From Misgurnus anguillicaudatus (lineage: Eukaryota; Chordata; Actinopteri; Cypriniformes; Cobitidae): a stretch of DNA of 64,000 nt. This document shows, one piece after another, positions 12,483-23,460 of the stretch. Where the stretch lies: contig NC_073359.2 of NCBI RefSeq assembly GCF_027580225.2, positions 9,228,001 through 9,292,000 on the forward strand, read 5' to 3'. Position 1 is the stretch's first letter, and every line of letters begins with the position of its first letter. The position numbers were made by a program, and so were the translations under genes. Under the pieces are notes generated by a model. It ran no database searches, was not told the origin of the DNA, and worked only from the letters and a program-made list of their open reading frames with translations.

Positions 12483-13143
12483 GGGTTCACACCAGATGCG
12501 AGTTCAACGATTTGTTCGAGTAGATTACATACATAGTCAATGCAAAGACACGATTAGACGCGTCCTCGCGTGGGGCGTTGCGAATAACTCAATATGGTCG
12601 GCGCATTTGCCGCGAAAACGCGCTATTCGCCAAGCTGAAAATATTCAACTTGAGCGGAAAATTTGCATGACACGAAGTTAAATCCTGCGAGTAAACTAGA
12701 GCGAGTAACGTGATGCCTCGCATTTGTACGTAGCATTATGGTGCATTCACATCAGCCACGGTAGAGGCGGCAAAAACGTGTATTCGCTCGTAGTTGAAAG
12801 CGTGAACATTTGAGTTTACTCGCTTCATTCGCGTGTTAAATTCTTGTCATTCGAGACATTTATGCGGAAATTCGCATCATGGGAGGGGCTTCTGCAACTC
12901 CGCTGAGACACCGCTAGCTTACTGTATTCACGTCACTACTACAGAAAGGTCCTGATTGGTTAACGCGACACAGAAATCCGGCGAAGTTCGGATTTTTCAA
13001 CTTGCGCGTTTCCCGCGGCAACACTCAATTCACGCAGTGCATACCGCGCCGTTTGCGCCGCAGGATGCCTAATCGCGTCTTTGCATTGACTTAACACGTA
13101 AATTACTCGTGCTTGCCGCCTCTACTGCGTCTGGTGTGAACCC
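12483..13143. mobile_element. TIR element, GGGTTCACACCAGA family
   Basis: Ends GGGTTCACACCAGATGCG and GCGTCTGGTGTGAACCC are near-perfect TIRs. GC-richer than its flanks, with internal inverted motifs (CGCGTCTTTGCATTGAC versus GTCAATGCAAAGACACG). It may be a PIF/Harbinger-type MITE, but I cannot read a clean TSD, so the superfamily is inference. No gene. Confidence 0.65.
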
Positions 13144-13178
13144 TGCATCACTCCCCATTTACAGTTCAGATACTATAG

Positions 13179-13415
13179 GAAAGTGGTCTCCAACAATATG
13201 CAATTGTAATATTTATTTATTACATATTTTTTATACTAGCTTGGCTTCGTTTATGTTTGTTAACATTTTAAACAATGAGAAAACATATCAACAAGTAAAA
13301 TAAAATAAGTAAAACAAAAAAAAATTTGTAGAATATGCCTTTATCAAAAAGTAGCCCTCCAGATTGTTTTATCCATTGTGGTAGACCTTGCTCACAAAAA
13401 GGTTGGAGACCCCTG
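13179..13415. mobile_element. hAT-type MITE, GGTCTCCAAC family
   Basis: Ends AGTGGTCTCCAAC and GTTGGAGACCCCTG are inverted repeats. CTATAG is repeated on both sides (13173-13178, 13416-13421), a partly decayed duplication. Opposite orientation to the copy at 22446-22677. Confidence 0.65.
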
Positions 13416-13423
13416 CTATAGTA

Positions 13424-14221
13424 TTTAAAAATTGTCTCAAAAAACTGCTACATGTAGGAAAAAGTAACTTGTTACTAGATGCTATTTTAAAAACATCTAT
13501 GCTAGTGTGCTACAACTAAAAAAGTTGTTTATGGCACCATCTTGTTCCAATTTATTTTTTGTAAATCTGTTAAAATCGATAAGAGATAGGAGTTTTATAT
13601 TTCTAAATTCTTCAAAAACATAACAACTTACAAGTTATATTTAGTGATGGCACAGTGATCCTCAAAGATAGCAGCCCTCTGGTGGCCACCATTAAAAGGA
13701 TCTCCGTATCTCTTAAAGCCCACCAGGATACTCTTATCAGAGTAACTTTATGTTGGGTTTTGGGTGGTCCATGTCTGCAAAGCAAAATTTCTTTTTGTTA
13801 GCATTGCTTGTCCTTTGTTTTGGCTCTGTGGAAACCGAAATGTAAACTGCAGTATAAACTATTTAATTCACATTTGAAAATGTCCACAGGTGTGAACCAA
13901 TTTGAAGTGTAGCACAAGGCATCTCATCCCTGTCAGGGTCACAGGCAAGGGCTGCATACGCAGAGGTTTCCTCTAGAGAAACATGGGGAGAAAGTTGAAC
14001 CGTATTGATAATTGCCTGTATGGTATGTAACAGGATTGTGTCACACTGTGATGCATCCCATAATGCAAGAGCCATGATCACTTTCATCTGTGTAGTGTCG
14101 GTCTGTTTACCCCCATTTTGTGGTCATACTCGTTGATCCCAATTGACTCTGAAAACCTTTCTCTTTGGTGTTCCTTCAAGCTGCTAAAGTAAACATTACT
14201 GCTGTCATTGTGTTTACAGCA
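13424..14221. other. No gene supported
   Basis: Unique sequence. A 74-aa frame on the minus strand (13863-14087) has a natural-looking composition but no domain, Kozak context or splice pair to support it. Confidence 0.4.
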
Positions 14222-14300
14222 TTACTGTAACTCAACTTATAGAGCACTGTGTTAGCACTGCACACGGTCATGGGTTTGATTTCCAGGGAATACAATAAAA
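14222..14300 (+). mobile_element. tRNA-derived SINE fragment
   Basis: Contains a tRNA-like A-box region (GTAACTCAACTTATAGAGCA) and B box (GGTTTGATTTC, 14273-14283). The same head, with GTCATGGGTTTGATT, is present in inverse orientation at about 52880-52960. Not a functional tRNA: the fold and the conserved B-box C are lost. Confidence 0.6.
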
Positions 14301-14690
14301 TTGTATACCTTAAATGTAGAAACTGTAGAGTAAATGTTAATCTTAGGTTAGTGAGCTGTTGTTAACTTATTAGGTTTTACAATTTTATGTGTCGATCCTT
14401 AGCTGTCAGTCACTAGGGATGCTCCGATCAGGATTTTTGCCGCCTTAACTGAGTATGTCTTCGTGATCGGCCGATACCAATGCAGATACAGATTCTTCAA
14501 GCTGATATGCAAGCTCTTAGATGACTATAACTGTTAAAAAAATTTCTAGATAAAGTAATACCACAGATGTTGCAGAAATTAGGTTCATTATTGTTTTAAT
14601 AGAGAATCAAATAAATAAGCACAAAAAAAATTCTTTTTTTTGCAAAGAGGAATTTAATATGCATTTAAAAAGGCGTATGTCTGTTAAAAG

Positions 14691-15130
14691 CAGTGTTAGG
14701 GAAAGTTACTTTTAAAAGTAATGCATTACAATATTAAGTTACTCCCAAAAAAGTTACTAATTGCGTTACTTTTCATGGAAGTAGGTAATGCTTACATTCC
14801 TTTTTAGTTACTTGTGCGTTACTTTTTCTTGGCTAAGTGTTGATCTCTTTCAGGCCTTGCAGGTGTTTTTTATAACTGAAAAGTTTTGCATTCAGAAATG
14901 GCATATTTCATCACAAAAATGTCGAGCTCTGGCCTGCCATCTCAGTTTCGGACTCAAACTGTTCCCATACAGGCGTGTACGCATAGAGTGCATAATGTGA
15001 CTACGTTAAGTTCAGTACTTATTTTTTAATCAAATTAATAAAACTAAAAAGTAACTTGCATTACTTTTTAAAAAAGTAACTCCTATATTAATGTGTACAT
15101 TTAAAAAGTAATGCGTCACCCCCAACACTG
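14691..15130. mobile_element. hAT MITE, CAGTGTTGGGG family
   Basis: Starts CAGTGTTAGGG, ends CCCCAACACTG, with an exact 8-bp duplication GTTAAAAG at 14683-14690 and 15131-15138. Body rich in GTTACTTTT motifs in both orientations. Other copies: 18963-19409 (left-truncated), 52330-52827 (exact TSD) and 57491-57935 (right-truncated). Confidence 0.85.
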
Positions 15131-15548
15131 GTTAAAAGTATTGAAAATAAAACACTTCACAGTCTTTACTGAATGAATTAAATATACACGCATTTGTATA
15201 AAGTACAACAGTTATTCAGTCAAGAGCAGAGGGTTATTTTATTAGGATACTGTAGCTTTAAGACATGAGAGATCTCGCTATGTTCATGTGCGCTGATGAC
15301 TGACAGCTGTGTGTGTGCGCGTCAGGTGTACGCAGACGTGAGCAGCTGTGAGGAAAATGAAAGTTTAAATGGTCAAAACTTTAAAATGCATGCAAATAAT
15401 AAACTTTCGGCATGAGGATGCAATTGTTCAAGATATATATGTGTTGTATACGCTGTTTGATGGGGATGTGAAGACGAGCGCGTCTTCAGAAAATAAACAT
15501 ATCTGTGTAAAGGCAAAGAGAGAAATCCAAATCTGCACGTGAAACATA

Positions 15549-15690
15549 CACTGAAAAAAAATCATTAAATTTACTCCATTTTTTTTTTTTAGGTAAGTGG
15601 TTGCAATCAATTTATTTAACCTACATTAAAAAATAGAAAAATAAAATAATACATTTTGTTTAAATGTAGTTAAATAAATTGATTGCAAAA
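15549..15690. mobile_element. TA-target MITE, CACTGAAAAAAATGATTCA family, truncated
   Basis: Left end preceded by TA at 15547-15548. The right arm is lost after AAATTGATTGCAA. Same family as 9247-9451. Confidence 0.7.
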
Positions 15691-15941
15691 AAAGCAACGG
15701 GTTATAAAAACGCTTGCACTGCCTAAAAATGGGCATTCAGGAGCCCTATGATGACAAAAGGTTAATGAGATCGGCAAATTTAGCGAGTAGCGATCTGCAA
15801 TCCATCGATCAGCGCATCCCTACTTTGTATCTAAAGGGTGCATATTAGTAAGTCAAAGGTACATATTGGTACTAAAGAGCAGGGGTTAAATTGGGGTGGT
15901 TCGAGGGGTAATGTTTAATAATCATGACAGCAAAGCCACTG

Positions 15942-16263
15942 GTGTTTCAGCTTCAAAAGACTGTAAACAATCCCAAACGAGACATAAGGGTCTTATCTAG
16001 TGAAAGATCGTCATTTTCGCCAAAAAATATAAACATATGTACTTTTAACCCACAACTTCTTGTTTTGCACTGGCCGTGTGATGCTCCAGCGCAACCTTAC
16101 GTACTGTATTATTAAATTGGACCGTCGAAATTAGAGAAAAATCCTGGAATGTTTTACTTAAAAACTTAATTTCTTCTCGAATGAACAAAGAAAGACATTA
16201 ACGTTTTGAATTACATGGGTCTGAGTAAATTATGAGAATTTTTTATGAAAGTTGAGTTATCCT
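15942..16263. mobile_element. Partial GGATTAGTCC-family element
   Basis: Shares the GGTCTTATCTAGTGAAA and TTCTTCTCGAATGAACAAAG blocks with 7234-8071 and ends at TTATCCT before TTAA (16264-16267). Centre deleted and left TIR missing. Confidence 0.65.
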
Positions 16264-16340
16264 TTAAGATAAAGTAATGTACCCAAAAAGGTACCACCAC
16301 ATTGTATTATGTTTAGTATACCTATAAAGGTACAACACAG

Positions 16341-17058
16341 ACCCTTATGGCACATTTCCATTGGATAGTACCCCATGGTTTAGGTCAGGTCAGCTTACCT
16401 CAGTTTGGCTTGGTAAACTTTTCCATCGAGTTTAGTATCACTTCACAGTGAGAGGGATTGTAGGCGTGTCGTTATATTTGCGCTGCCTACTGCTGTGACA
16501 TCATACAAGTGAGAGCGTTGTTGTACATTCCCATACATTCATTTATTTCTCAGTCCGCCACAAAATAAAAATTGACCATGTTTGCAGATCGCTACCTCTG
16601 TCTCACATGACAGTTTCTGTATAAATACCCTTGGCATCAGTCGACGCGCTCAGCTGAGCCTCATTTAAGTTGCATTTAAGCATATATGCGGATGTGCGCG
16701 TCGCGAATGTGCCGCCACAAACTGCAAGGCTGGAAAAAACGTTACGGTGTTCCTGACTATCAACCTGTGGATGTTTTTCATCGCTAAAAGGGAGTTTGGG
16801 AACTTACAGCAAAGCACAGATGACAACATGTTTACACAAAACAGCACCAGCTAGCATGAAGGTAAAGCTAATCTTTTACATTATAGCGATGACGCTGATA
16901 TTGACGATTCTCTCAGACCAATCAGTGAACTACAGGGTTTTCGTGTCGCGTTTTGGTATCAGCTCGGGTCGTTTGGAACCGCGCCCGAGGTGTAAGCTGA
17001 CCCGACTGACCCAAACTAAACCAGTGGGTAATATGCAATGGAAAAGCACCATTAGGGT
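16341..17058. mobile_element. TIR element ACCCTTATGGCAC...AAAGCACCATTAGGGT
   Basis: Inverted ends share CATTTCCATTGG-like / CAATGGAAAAG sequence. It is inserted into an older GGTAC-rich repeat (about 16272-17160) resembling 30849-31021. No clean TSD, so the superfamily is unassigned. Internal frames (90 aa at 16796-17068) have no domain. Confidence 0.55.
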
Positions 17059-17160
17059 ACCCCAGTGACAGAAAAGGTACAATTGTGTATAGGTAAATGG
17101 TACATATTAGGACCTTTTTTTAAAGGGCACTGCCTCAGTGACAGCTGTTTTGACAGTGTA

Positions 17161-18205
17161 TTGCACACCTTGTCCTGAAAGATAAATTATCTTTATAATA
17201 TAAATTAATGTATGAGAAGCTAATATAAAATATCTATTTATGACAAATACAATTTAATTTAGTTGGGTAATCTTTTATCCTATATCTTCTCTATTCAGTT
17301 TATAGTGTTTATTTGTAATTTTTTTGTGAAAGTAATTTTTGGTTTATCACGGCATTCTCTGGACCCGACCAGAGTCACCAATATCCTCACCCCAGAGGAG
17401 GAATGGCAACAGGCAATGATCTGATGTGTAACAAGAGCCCTCTAACCCTAACACACTGTACCAGGTGGCCCTTGAAGTCACAACCCTTGAACACGAACTA
17501 CAGCCGTTCTGAAACCTTTATGGACTTCCGCCAGCGTGTCAATCATTAAGTGAGTGGCAAGGCTTCCTGTTTTGGCCGGGTGAGGTTACACATCCTGGCA
17601 AGGTAGCTGTTGTCAGCCACAGGACCTCGTGCTTAGTTGTGTCTCTCCCTGGCGCACACACAGGAGATCTTCAGTCCCATGGGGATCTCCTGACTCGCAG
17701 GCTTTGGATACACCGGCCGAGTTGCTGCTGTGGAGTGGTTCCTGTTTTACTTTACACCTGCAAAGCGCTGTCAGTGCTTCTTGCCTGGCCACACGAGAGG
17801 TCAAGCTTGTCTCAGTCAAAGTTAATTATACAGTCTGTGTGCCAAAAGAAAGAACATGAAACTGAAAATGATTTGGAAGAGAGGAACGGAACTTCAACAG
17901 CAAAATGAGAGATGACAATTTTGGGCTTTGCCAGTTATGCCTCAATAAGCTTCAGTGCAGTGGTTTTAAACCTTGGGGTCATTGCCAAAGATGCAGAGCG
18001 GGTCACAGGATTTTCTATGTACTTTATTGTATTGTATGGCACGGTATCTTGAGTTCAGCAGCTAAATATTTTCTGGCTTTCTGACATTCACATTTGTGCA
18101 TTTGGCAGACAATTTTATCCCAAGCGACTTACATTGCATTCAAGGATACATCTCTTTTTTTCACCGCCTGTTGCACACTGTTGAAGAAGAGCAATGTATT
18201 TAAGG
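17161..18205. other. Unique stretch, no gene supported
   Basis: GC-richer part at 17380-17830. Frames of 68-89 aa overlap on both strands with no recognisable domain. A short SINE-tail fragment (AAGCGACTTACATTGCATTC, about 18123-18142) lies near the end. Confidence 0.4.
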
Positions 18206-18442
18206 CAGGGCTCCAGACTAACTTTTTTCACTAGGAGCACAGTGGCCCCCAACTGAAAATTTTAGGGGCGCAACCAGAAAATTTGGGTGCACACTCTGTA
18301 AATCAACATGCTATCCAAATATTCACATTTCTACTAATTTCCACTGTATGGTCGCACATGTGCAACTGGATGTAAAATTCAGTGGCACACTCTCAAATTC
18401 TGGTGGCAAAATGCCCCCATTTGGTGGCAGTCTGGAGCCCTG
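18206..18442. mobile_element. hAT-like MITE, CAGGGCTCCAGACT family
   Basis: TIRs CAGGGCTCCAGACT / AGTCTGGAGCCCTG. A longer copy at 40815-41139 retains about 90 bp missing here. No exact 8-bp duplication in this copy. Confidence 0.75.
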
Positions 18443-18837
18443 TGGGGGGGGGGGTTCACTCATAATATGGTCATAATTTACAGTATAATACAGGCAGTAT
18501 TAAATAGTGCATGGTGTAGATTTTAGCGACATCTAATGGTGAGATTGCAAATCGCAACCAAAGTCTCAGTTCAGCTCTCACCCCTCCCTTTCGGAGCGCA
18601 TAAAGAACCTACGGTAGACACCACAGAACAAACAAGTCGTCCTAGACAACATAGTGACGAATCGTGGTGTGTTTGTCGTTTTAGGGGTACTGTAGAAACA
18701 TGGCAACGTGAAATGGCGACATCCATGTAAGGGGACCCGCGGCGTATGTAGATTAAAATGGCAGTTCATTATCTAAGGTCTTCATACACCACTGAAAATA
18801 TAGTTGGTATATTTTGGTAAAAAAACGTTGGTAAATA

Positions 18838-19555
18838 TGTAAGGAATAATTGACGACAGGCCGTTGAATTATTTAAAAATAATGCAGATCCAAGGTGTGT
18901 GCAATGATGTGCATTATTTTAAAAGAATTCAAAAGACCGGAGTCAATTATTCCACTTACAAGTTACTTTTAAATAATGCATTAAAATATTAAGTTACTCT
19001 CCAAAAAAGTAACTAATTGCATTACTTAGGTACTTTCCATGGAAAGTAATAATTATTTTACTTTTAAACGTACTTACGTTTTACTTTTGCGTTACTTTTG
19101 CTTCCTTGGCTGAGGCTTGATCTCTTTCAGGCCCTGCAGGTGTTTTTTATGACTGTGCGAAGTTCTGCATTCAGAAATTGCGTATTTCCATCGCAAAAAA
19201 TGTTAAGCTCTGGCCTCCTGTCTCCGTTTCTGATTCAAACTGTTCCCACTCAGAGTGCGTAATTTTACATGAATACGTTCAGTTTAATTCAATAAACAAT
19301 TTTTATAAAACAAATTAATTAAACTGAAAATTAACTCGCATTACTTTTTTAAAAGTAACTGAAATATTAATGTGTACATTTATAAAGTAATGCGTTACCC
19401 ACAACACTGACGGTTACCACAGACATTACTAATACATTGTTGTGGTGGTTTTTTAAAGGCATTTGACAGGTCACATGTGCGTTTTTTCGAAAATATAATG
19501 CATACCCATGGAACATTCCTCAACCAATCAGAATAAAGCATTCAACAACAGCCCT
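18838..19555. mobile_element. Palindrome-headed element related to 25150-25861
   Basis: Head GGAATAATTGACGACAGGCC is mirrored by CCGGAGTCAATTATTCC, and the right part carries CCAATCAGAATAAAGCATTC as at 25824-25843. A truncated hAT MITE (18963-19409) interrupts it. The relation to 25150-25861 is inference from layout and the shared motif. Confidence 0.45.
18963..19409. mobile_element. hAT MITE, CAGTGTTGGGG family, 5'-truncated
   Basis: Body of GTTACTTTT repeats as at 14691-15130 and right end CCCACAACACTG, but the left TIR is missing, so no duplication can be read. Confidence 0.7.
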
Positions 19556-19649
19556 ATGGTATAAGTAAATTATATTGCATTTCTGTCAAGAGATCCTCTT
19601 AAAAGTTACACAGTTTACCTTTAAATATCCTGGAAGTGCAAATAAAGAA

Positions 19650-20628
19650 TTTGGTTCCAAAACGTGATAAATGCCATTTAAAAAAAATTGTTACCACCAA
19701 ATTCAGTATTGGATTAGTTCAGTATTAAAAAGTACATTATTAATTTTACGCAAAATCCGATATCTGCCATGTTATTTTGTCATCTTTTCTCCCTTTTTTT
19801 CAAAACGCGATAAACGCCAGTCCTCCTTTTCTGCAAAATGAAATAAATCCACTCAACCAATCACAGTGCACCATTCAACACATTGTAAACCATAATGGCG
19901 CAGCTAAACACTTTGAATACACACAGAATCCTAGTTTTTCAGATCTACTTTGTACTTTGTGATCAACAACAAACAAATACCTGTGGTGGTTTTCTGTGGC
20001 AGGGAAGAAACGAAAGCCATCAAAATCAATAACTTACGCAAGTGGCACTCATGCGAAGGAAAAATGCCGGCTGTTGCTTGTTCTCACTCGACAGCATCAA
20101 GCTTCTGTCATGCTAACAAATTGACCCCAGGGGATCTTATGAAAAACTTTCGATCATTTTACTCAAAGCCAACGAAAATCGAGCAGGACCAAAACATTTT
20201 ATAGCTGATCGGTGTTAAAAAAGTTCAGCGACGATGTCTTAAGGATGACAGCAGTAATGACAGTGTTCTTAATATGACAAAGTAAGTGTTTTGATTAATG
20301 GCATTAAAGTTTTTTTTAATCAGTGTATACCACTAATCAACTAAATAAAAATAACATGGCAAAGATGAATGCACATTTATATATTCATTCAATAGATTTA
20401 TAGCATTTTGAAAAAAACCTTTATTTAATATTGCGGAAAAAATAATCAATTTTTATAATAAATCTTTGAAATTAAATTATGGATTTGTATTTTTAATGTT
20501 AATAGAACTTTAAGATGCTATGTGAAAGTTTGTAACAGAAAATAGTGTTTTTCATCTTGTCACTTTCTTGAAAACACGTTTTTTATCGAAATGAGTCAAA
20601 ATGGATTTATTGCGTTTTGGAACCAAAC
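19650..20628. mobile_element. DNA transposon with GGTTCCAAAACG TIRs
   Basis: TTTGGTTCCAAAACGTGATAA at the left is mirrored by TTGCGTTTTGGAACCAAA at the right; a degenerate inner CAAAACGCGATAAACGCC lies at about 19801. No convincing TSD. Contains the open frame described next, so it may be a remnant of an autonomous element. Confidence 0.6.
19950..20204 (+). pseudogene. Possible transposon-encoded remnant, 84 codons
   Basis: The frame runs from an ATG at 19950 to a stop at 20202-20204. The C-terminal half (LTPGDLMKNFRSFYSKPTKI) has a balanced, basic composition and looks coding; a TTTTTCAG acceptor-like site precedes the frame at about 19939. No known transposase signature (DDE, zinc finger, YR) can be seen in it. 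It lies centrally in a TIR-bounded element, which is the main reason to suspect an exon of a transposon gene rather than a host gene. Confidence 0.3.
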
Positions 20629-20901
20629 TCTTCAAATGTCAAAATGATCTACAATGTTGCCTGGTCTGCCTCCCAAAAAATGTATACTAGCTAGCGTGAA
20701 GACTTTTCATTTAGAAATTTTAGTGAATTTTTATTGTTTTGTTTGTTCTTATTGTTCGTTGAGATATAGGAACAAATTCAGTACAAAGACACTTTGAACG
20801 TCCTGAACCTAAAATCCCACTGACAATACACCAAAATAAAAATGTGGTTAGTAGAAAAACAATGACGAATATTTCAAACCTCAGAGTGCAGATTCGCTCA
20901 C

Positions 20902-21116
20902 CTCTCCCACACTCTTTGAACGGCCAGTCGCAGAAACCATTGTTTCACCCAAAACAATTCGTATTGAATCATCGCCATGTTGTCTTTTATTCTCCCCGTC
21001 CATCTGGGACCTGAACGTTAATATGCCATCGCCACAGCTCACATCCTCATTAGACACCGCAGCCGATGAGCTTTCCTGTGGATTGGGGGGCATCGCCAGC
21101 AGGACACTTGCTCCAA
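20902..21116 (-). CDS. Candidate host-gene internal exon, product unknown
   Basis: On the minus strand a long pyrimidine tract (complement of about 21123-21155, purine-rich AGAGAGGAAGAG) leads to GATTAG. Then 215 nt stay open in one frame and end GGAGAG|GTGAGC, a strong donor. The segment codes two bases of a split codon plus 71 codons, starting GASVLLAMPPNPQESSS and ending SATGRSKSVGE: phase 1 in, phase 0 out. It is hydrophilic, Ser/Gly/Asp-rich and low in complexity only at the start, as expected for a linker or cytosolic segment. The surrounding 300 bp carry no transposon ends. I do not recognise the family. This is the best host-exon candidate in the window. Confidence 0.45.
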
Positions 21117-21931
21117 CTAATCTATCAGCAAAGAGAGGAAGAGAGGCAAAGAGCTGTTATGTCACTGTGGTACGGCCACCTGAGCTTTTGTGACTAACTC
21201 TACAGGAAGAAGAAAGACCGCAAACATCGGCGGCTTAGATCATGAAAGCCCATTGAGGGAGGCTTCTGTACAGATGTGAGGACTTTTTCCATGTTCAACT
21301 TTGTCTTTCAAAGGCATGGGTCACACAAAAATGATTTTTTTCTCTAAGGAACGCAAAATGAGATGATGTCCAAAATAACTCCATAAATGGGAGAAAGAAA
21401 ACCATTACATTTATGCATTTTTATCCAAAGCAATGTACAGTCCATTCAATGGAATTGCTTTAGTGACAGTGTCCAGAATGCCAAGATTTTGTGAATGGTA
21501 GTGGAGATAAAAAAGACAAATTGAAATGGTCATCCTAGTGTCGTCGGTACGGAGACAGAGTTTTAATTATTCATCACTCATGGGAATCTGTGGTCTGCTC
21601 ATCTCATCTGGTCCCACCTCCTCACCCTGGTGCAGAAACGGATCGTCGGGCCGGTCGGGTGTGATGGACATTTCCCTTTGTGATGTGGGTGGATTGGAGA
21701 GTGACACTTACTTCCACCCCCCATTGGAGAGGAAGTTCCTATCAGAACACAACAGGAAAAGATAAAAGGAAAACAAGCTGACATCTTTTCACTGATGAAA
21801 TCACTTCCTACAGGCCCTGTATTGACCTCAGTCCACCCACCCAGAGAAAGTCTCTGCATGCAAAACTTGCTATGCTAAACTTAATAGCATAGAAGAAACC
21901 TGAAATGACTTCGCATTGTTGTAAATCGATG
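21117..21931. other. Flank of candidate exon, no further gene supported
   Basis: Unique sequence, with a small SINE-tail-like piece (TTTATCCAAAGCAATGTACA, about 21420-21440). Frames at 21526-21859 on both strands have no recognised domain. Confidence 0.4.
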
Positions 21932-21939
21932 ATCTATAT

Positions 21940-22214
21940 CAGTCGTTTTCAAACTGGGGGCCGCGAGATTGTGCCGGGGGCCCTAGTTTTATGACATTTT
22001 ATGAAATGCGTTAATTTATCATGACTTCTGTGTAATTAAACCTAAAAAATAGGCTACTAACCAAAAGCACTACTTTTTTGTATAATTTAATGTTTTTTTT
22101 TTATTAAAATGTTGAGTTTTAGAACAGTTTTGTCACAAATTTTCTTTGGGGGGCCGCGAAGGAATGCACCGTACAAAAGGGGGGCCGCACGCTTAAAAAG
22201 TTTGGGAACCACTG
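21940..22214. mobile_element. hAT MITE, CAGTGGTTCCCAAAC family
   Basis: Ends CAGTCGTTTTCAAACTGGGG and GTTTGGGAACCACTG, flanked by an exact 8-bp duplication ATCTATAT at 21932-21939 and 22215-22222. Carries GGGGGCCGCG motifs near both ends. Non-coding. Confidence 0.87.
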
Positions 22215-22445
22215 ATCTATATGACTCAGGTGTAAGTTGTTTTGACTCATTGACTCTTCTACACCAGCCTAATTCGTAAGAAATGAATCGTACGATCATC
22301 ATTTAAAAAACAATAATGAAACCCCACCCTAACCCCAACGTCACAGGGGCAAAGGCAAATCGTACAAAAATGTACGGATGTGGACATACGAATTATTAAC
22401 CTCGTAAAAAATGTACAAATTGTTATGAGATAGGAATGTCTTGAC

Positions 22446-22677
22446 CAGGGGTCTCCAACCTTTTTGTGAGCAAGGGCTACCACAATGGATAAAACAATCT
22501 GGAGGGCTACTTAAAACGTATTTGTTATTTCATTTGATTAAAATATCATTATTAATTATTCATTTAGAAGCCAAGCTAATATAAAATATGTAATTAATAA
22601 GTATTAAAATTGAGGATTTTATTACAATGTGCTTTGGCGACACCTCAGACTTACGGGCACCATGTTGGAGACCACTG
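22446..22677. mobile_element. hAT MITE, CAGGGGTCTCCAAC family
   Basis: TIRs CAGGGGTCTCCAAC / GTTGGAGACCACTG with an 8-bp duplication GTCTTGAC / GTCTAGAC (one mismatch) at 22438-22445 and 22678-22685. Second copy at 13179-13415. Confidence 0.82.
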
Positions 22678-22686
22678 GTCTAGACC

Positions 22687-23190
22687 ATAGACTGTAAAAA
22701 AAGATGGAAGACGCATGTTCACTCTCTTCCATCGGTGAAAAGTGAAGCCGCCAGTGTCCCGATATGGATCTGACATCTTGGGTCTTGAGTCTGCGCAGTG
22801 GCGATTTCGTGACCAGTCCTGCGCAGTAGTGAGCAGGAAGTAAAGCTGCGAAATCAAGACCCCGCTCTCGCAGAATGCGCATATCACACGATATCACAGC
22901 TGTCAGTCATGACGTGACGCCACCGTTTTTATATCATTAAATAACTAACTAAACAAAAAATTATTTTAAAAACAAAAATTTGAATTTACATCAGCGTGAT
23001 AAAAACTACAGGAAATGGCAGAAGCCAGCTTCGGAAAAAAGATAATTGAAGTGAAATTAATTTTTTTGGCTGGTCTCAAGTTCCATTAAATAACATGGGG
23101 AGGCGGGCTTTATGACCTATACTGGGACCAGTCACTGGGGGGCGATCGAGACGTTTTGGCTTCACTTTTCAAGGCTTGTGCGGCATGCTT
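22687..23190. repeat. Interspersed repeat with GTGAAAAGTGAAGCC inverted ends
   Basis: GGTGAAAAGTGAAGCCGCCAG near the left is mirrored by GGCTTCACTTTTCAAGGC near the right. Two overlapping minus-strand frames (78-91 aa) are unlikely to be genes. Class unassigned. Confidence 0.5.
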
Positions 23191-23249
23191 GGTCTAGACA
23201 GTTATTTCAGCAACAGGCACAGTTCTAGTGTACATTTTGGCCTTTCAAT

Positions 23250-23460
23250 TAATTCGGAGACATGTAACCGTAAAACCCTTTCTTGAGGTCTTGAGTTCAA
23301 ACCCTGGAAGGTTTGATCCCTGAACTGTAGCGTTGTGGACTCCTTCCATCATTATTATGCCCCTCAACAACAAGGCACTTAACCCCAGGTTAAATAAAAA
23401 CATACCGTAACTGTACTACCCACTGTAAAGCATGTGCTAATAGCATTTACAATAAACTTT
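23250..23460 (+). mobile_element. tRNA-derived SINE-like element
   Basis: B-box-like GAGTTCAAACC (23293-23303), then AAGGCACTTAACCCCAGGTT and a tail ending TAATAGCATTTACAATAAAC, the order seen in common teleost SINEs. TSD not resolved. Confidence 0.5.

Larger units (their letters stand above)
14414..15822. mobile_element. hAT-like element, TAGGGATGC ends, interrupted
   Basis: TIRs TAGGGATGCTCCGATCAGG / CGATCAGCGCATCCCTA. No matching 8-bp duplication remains. It hosts a clean hAT MITE (14691-15130) and a truncated TA MITE (15549-15690). End motif shared with 48-1254. No transposase frame. Confidence 0.62.
18504..19620. mobile_element. TTAA-target element (AGGTTCAGTGTG family), interrupted
   Basis: TTAA at 18500-18503 and 19621-19624. 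Left and right arms match 5883-6261 (GTGTAGATTTTAGCGACATC; TTACACAGTTTACCT). Roughly 730 bp of other elements (18838-19555) split the right arm, making a three-level nest. Confidence 0.68.

Noticed and set aside
13863..14087. 74-aa minus-strand frame with natural-looking composition
   Set aside because: No family resemblance, no splice pair, poor start context; length within chance.
14222..14300. tRNA gene
   Set aside because: The A/B boxes are degenerate and the same head recurs with a SINE tail, so it is a SINE relic.
18504..18730. 64-aa frame similar in both AGGTTCAGTG copies (5914-6102 and 18536-18730)
   Set aside because: Similarity is at the DNA level of a MITE; the frames differ by indels and have no domain.
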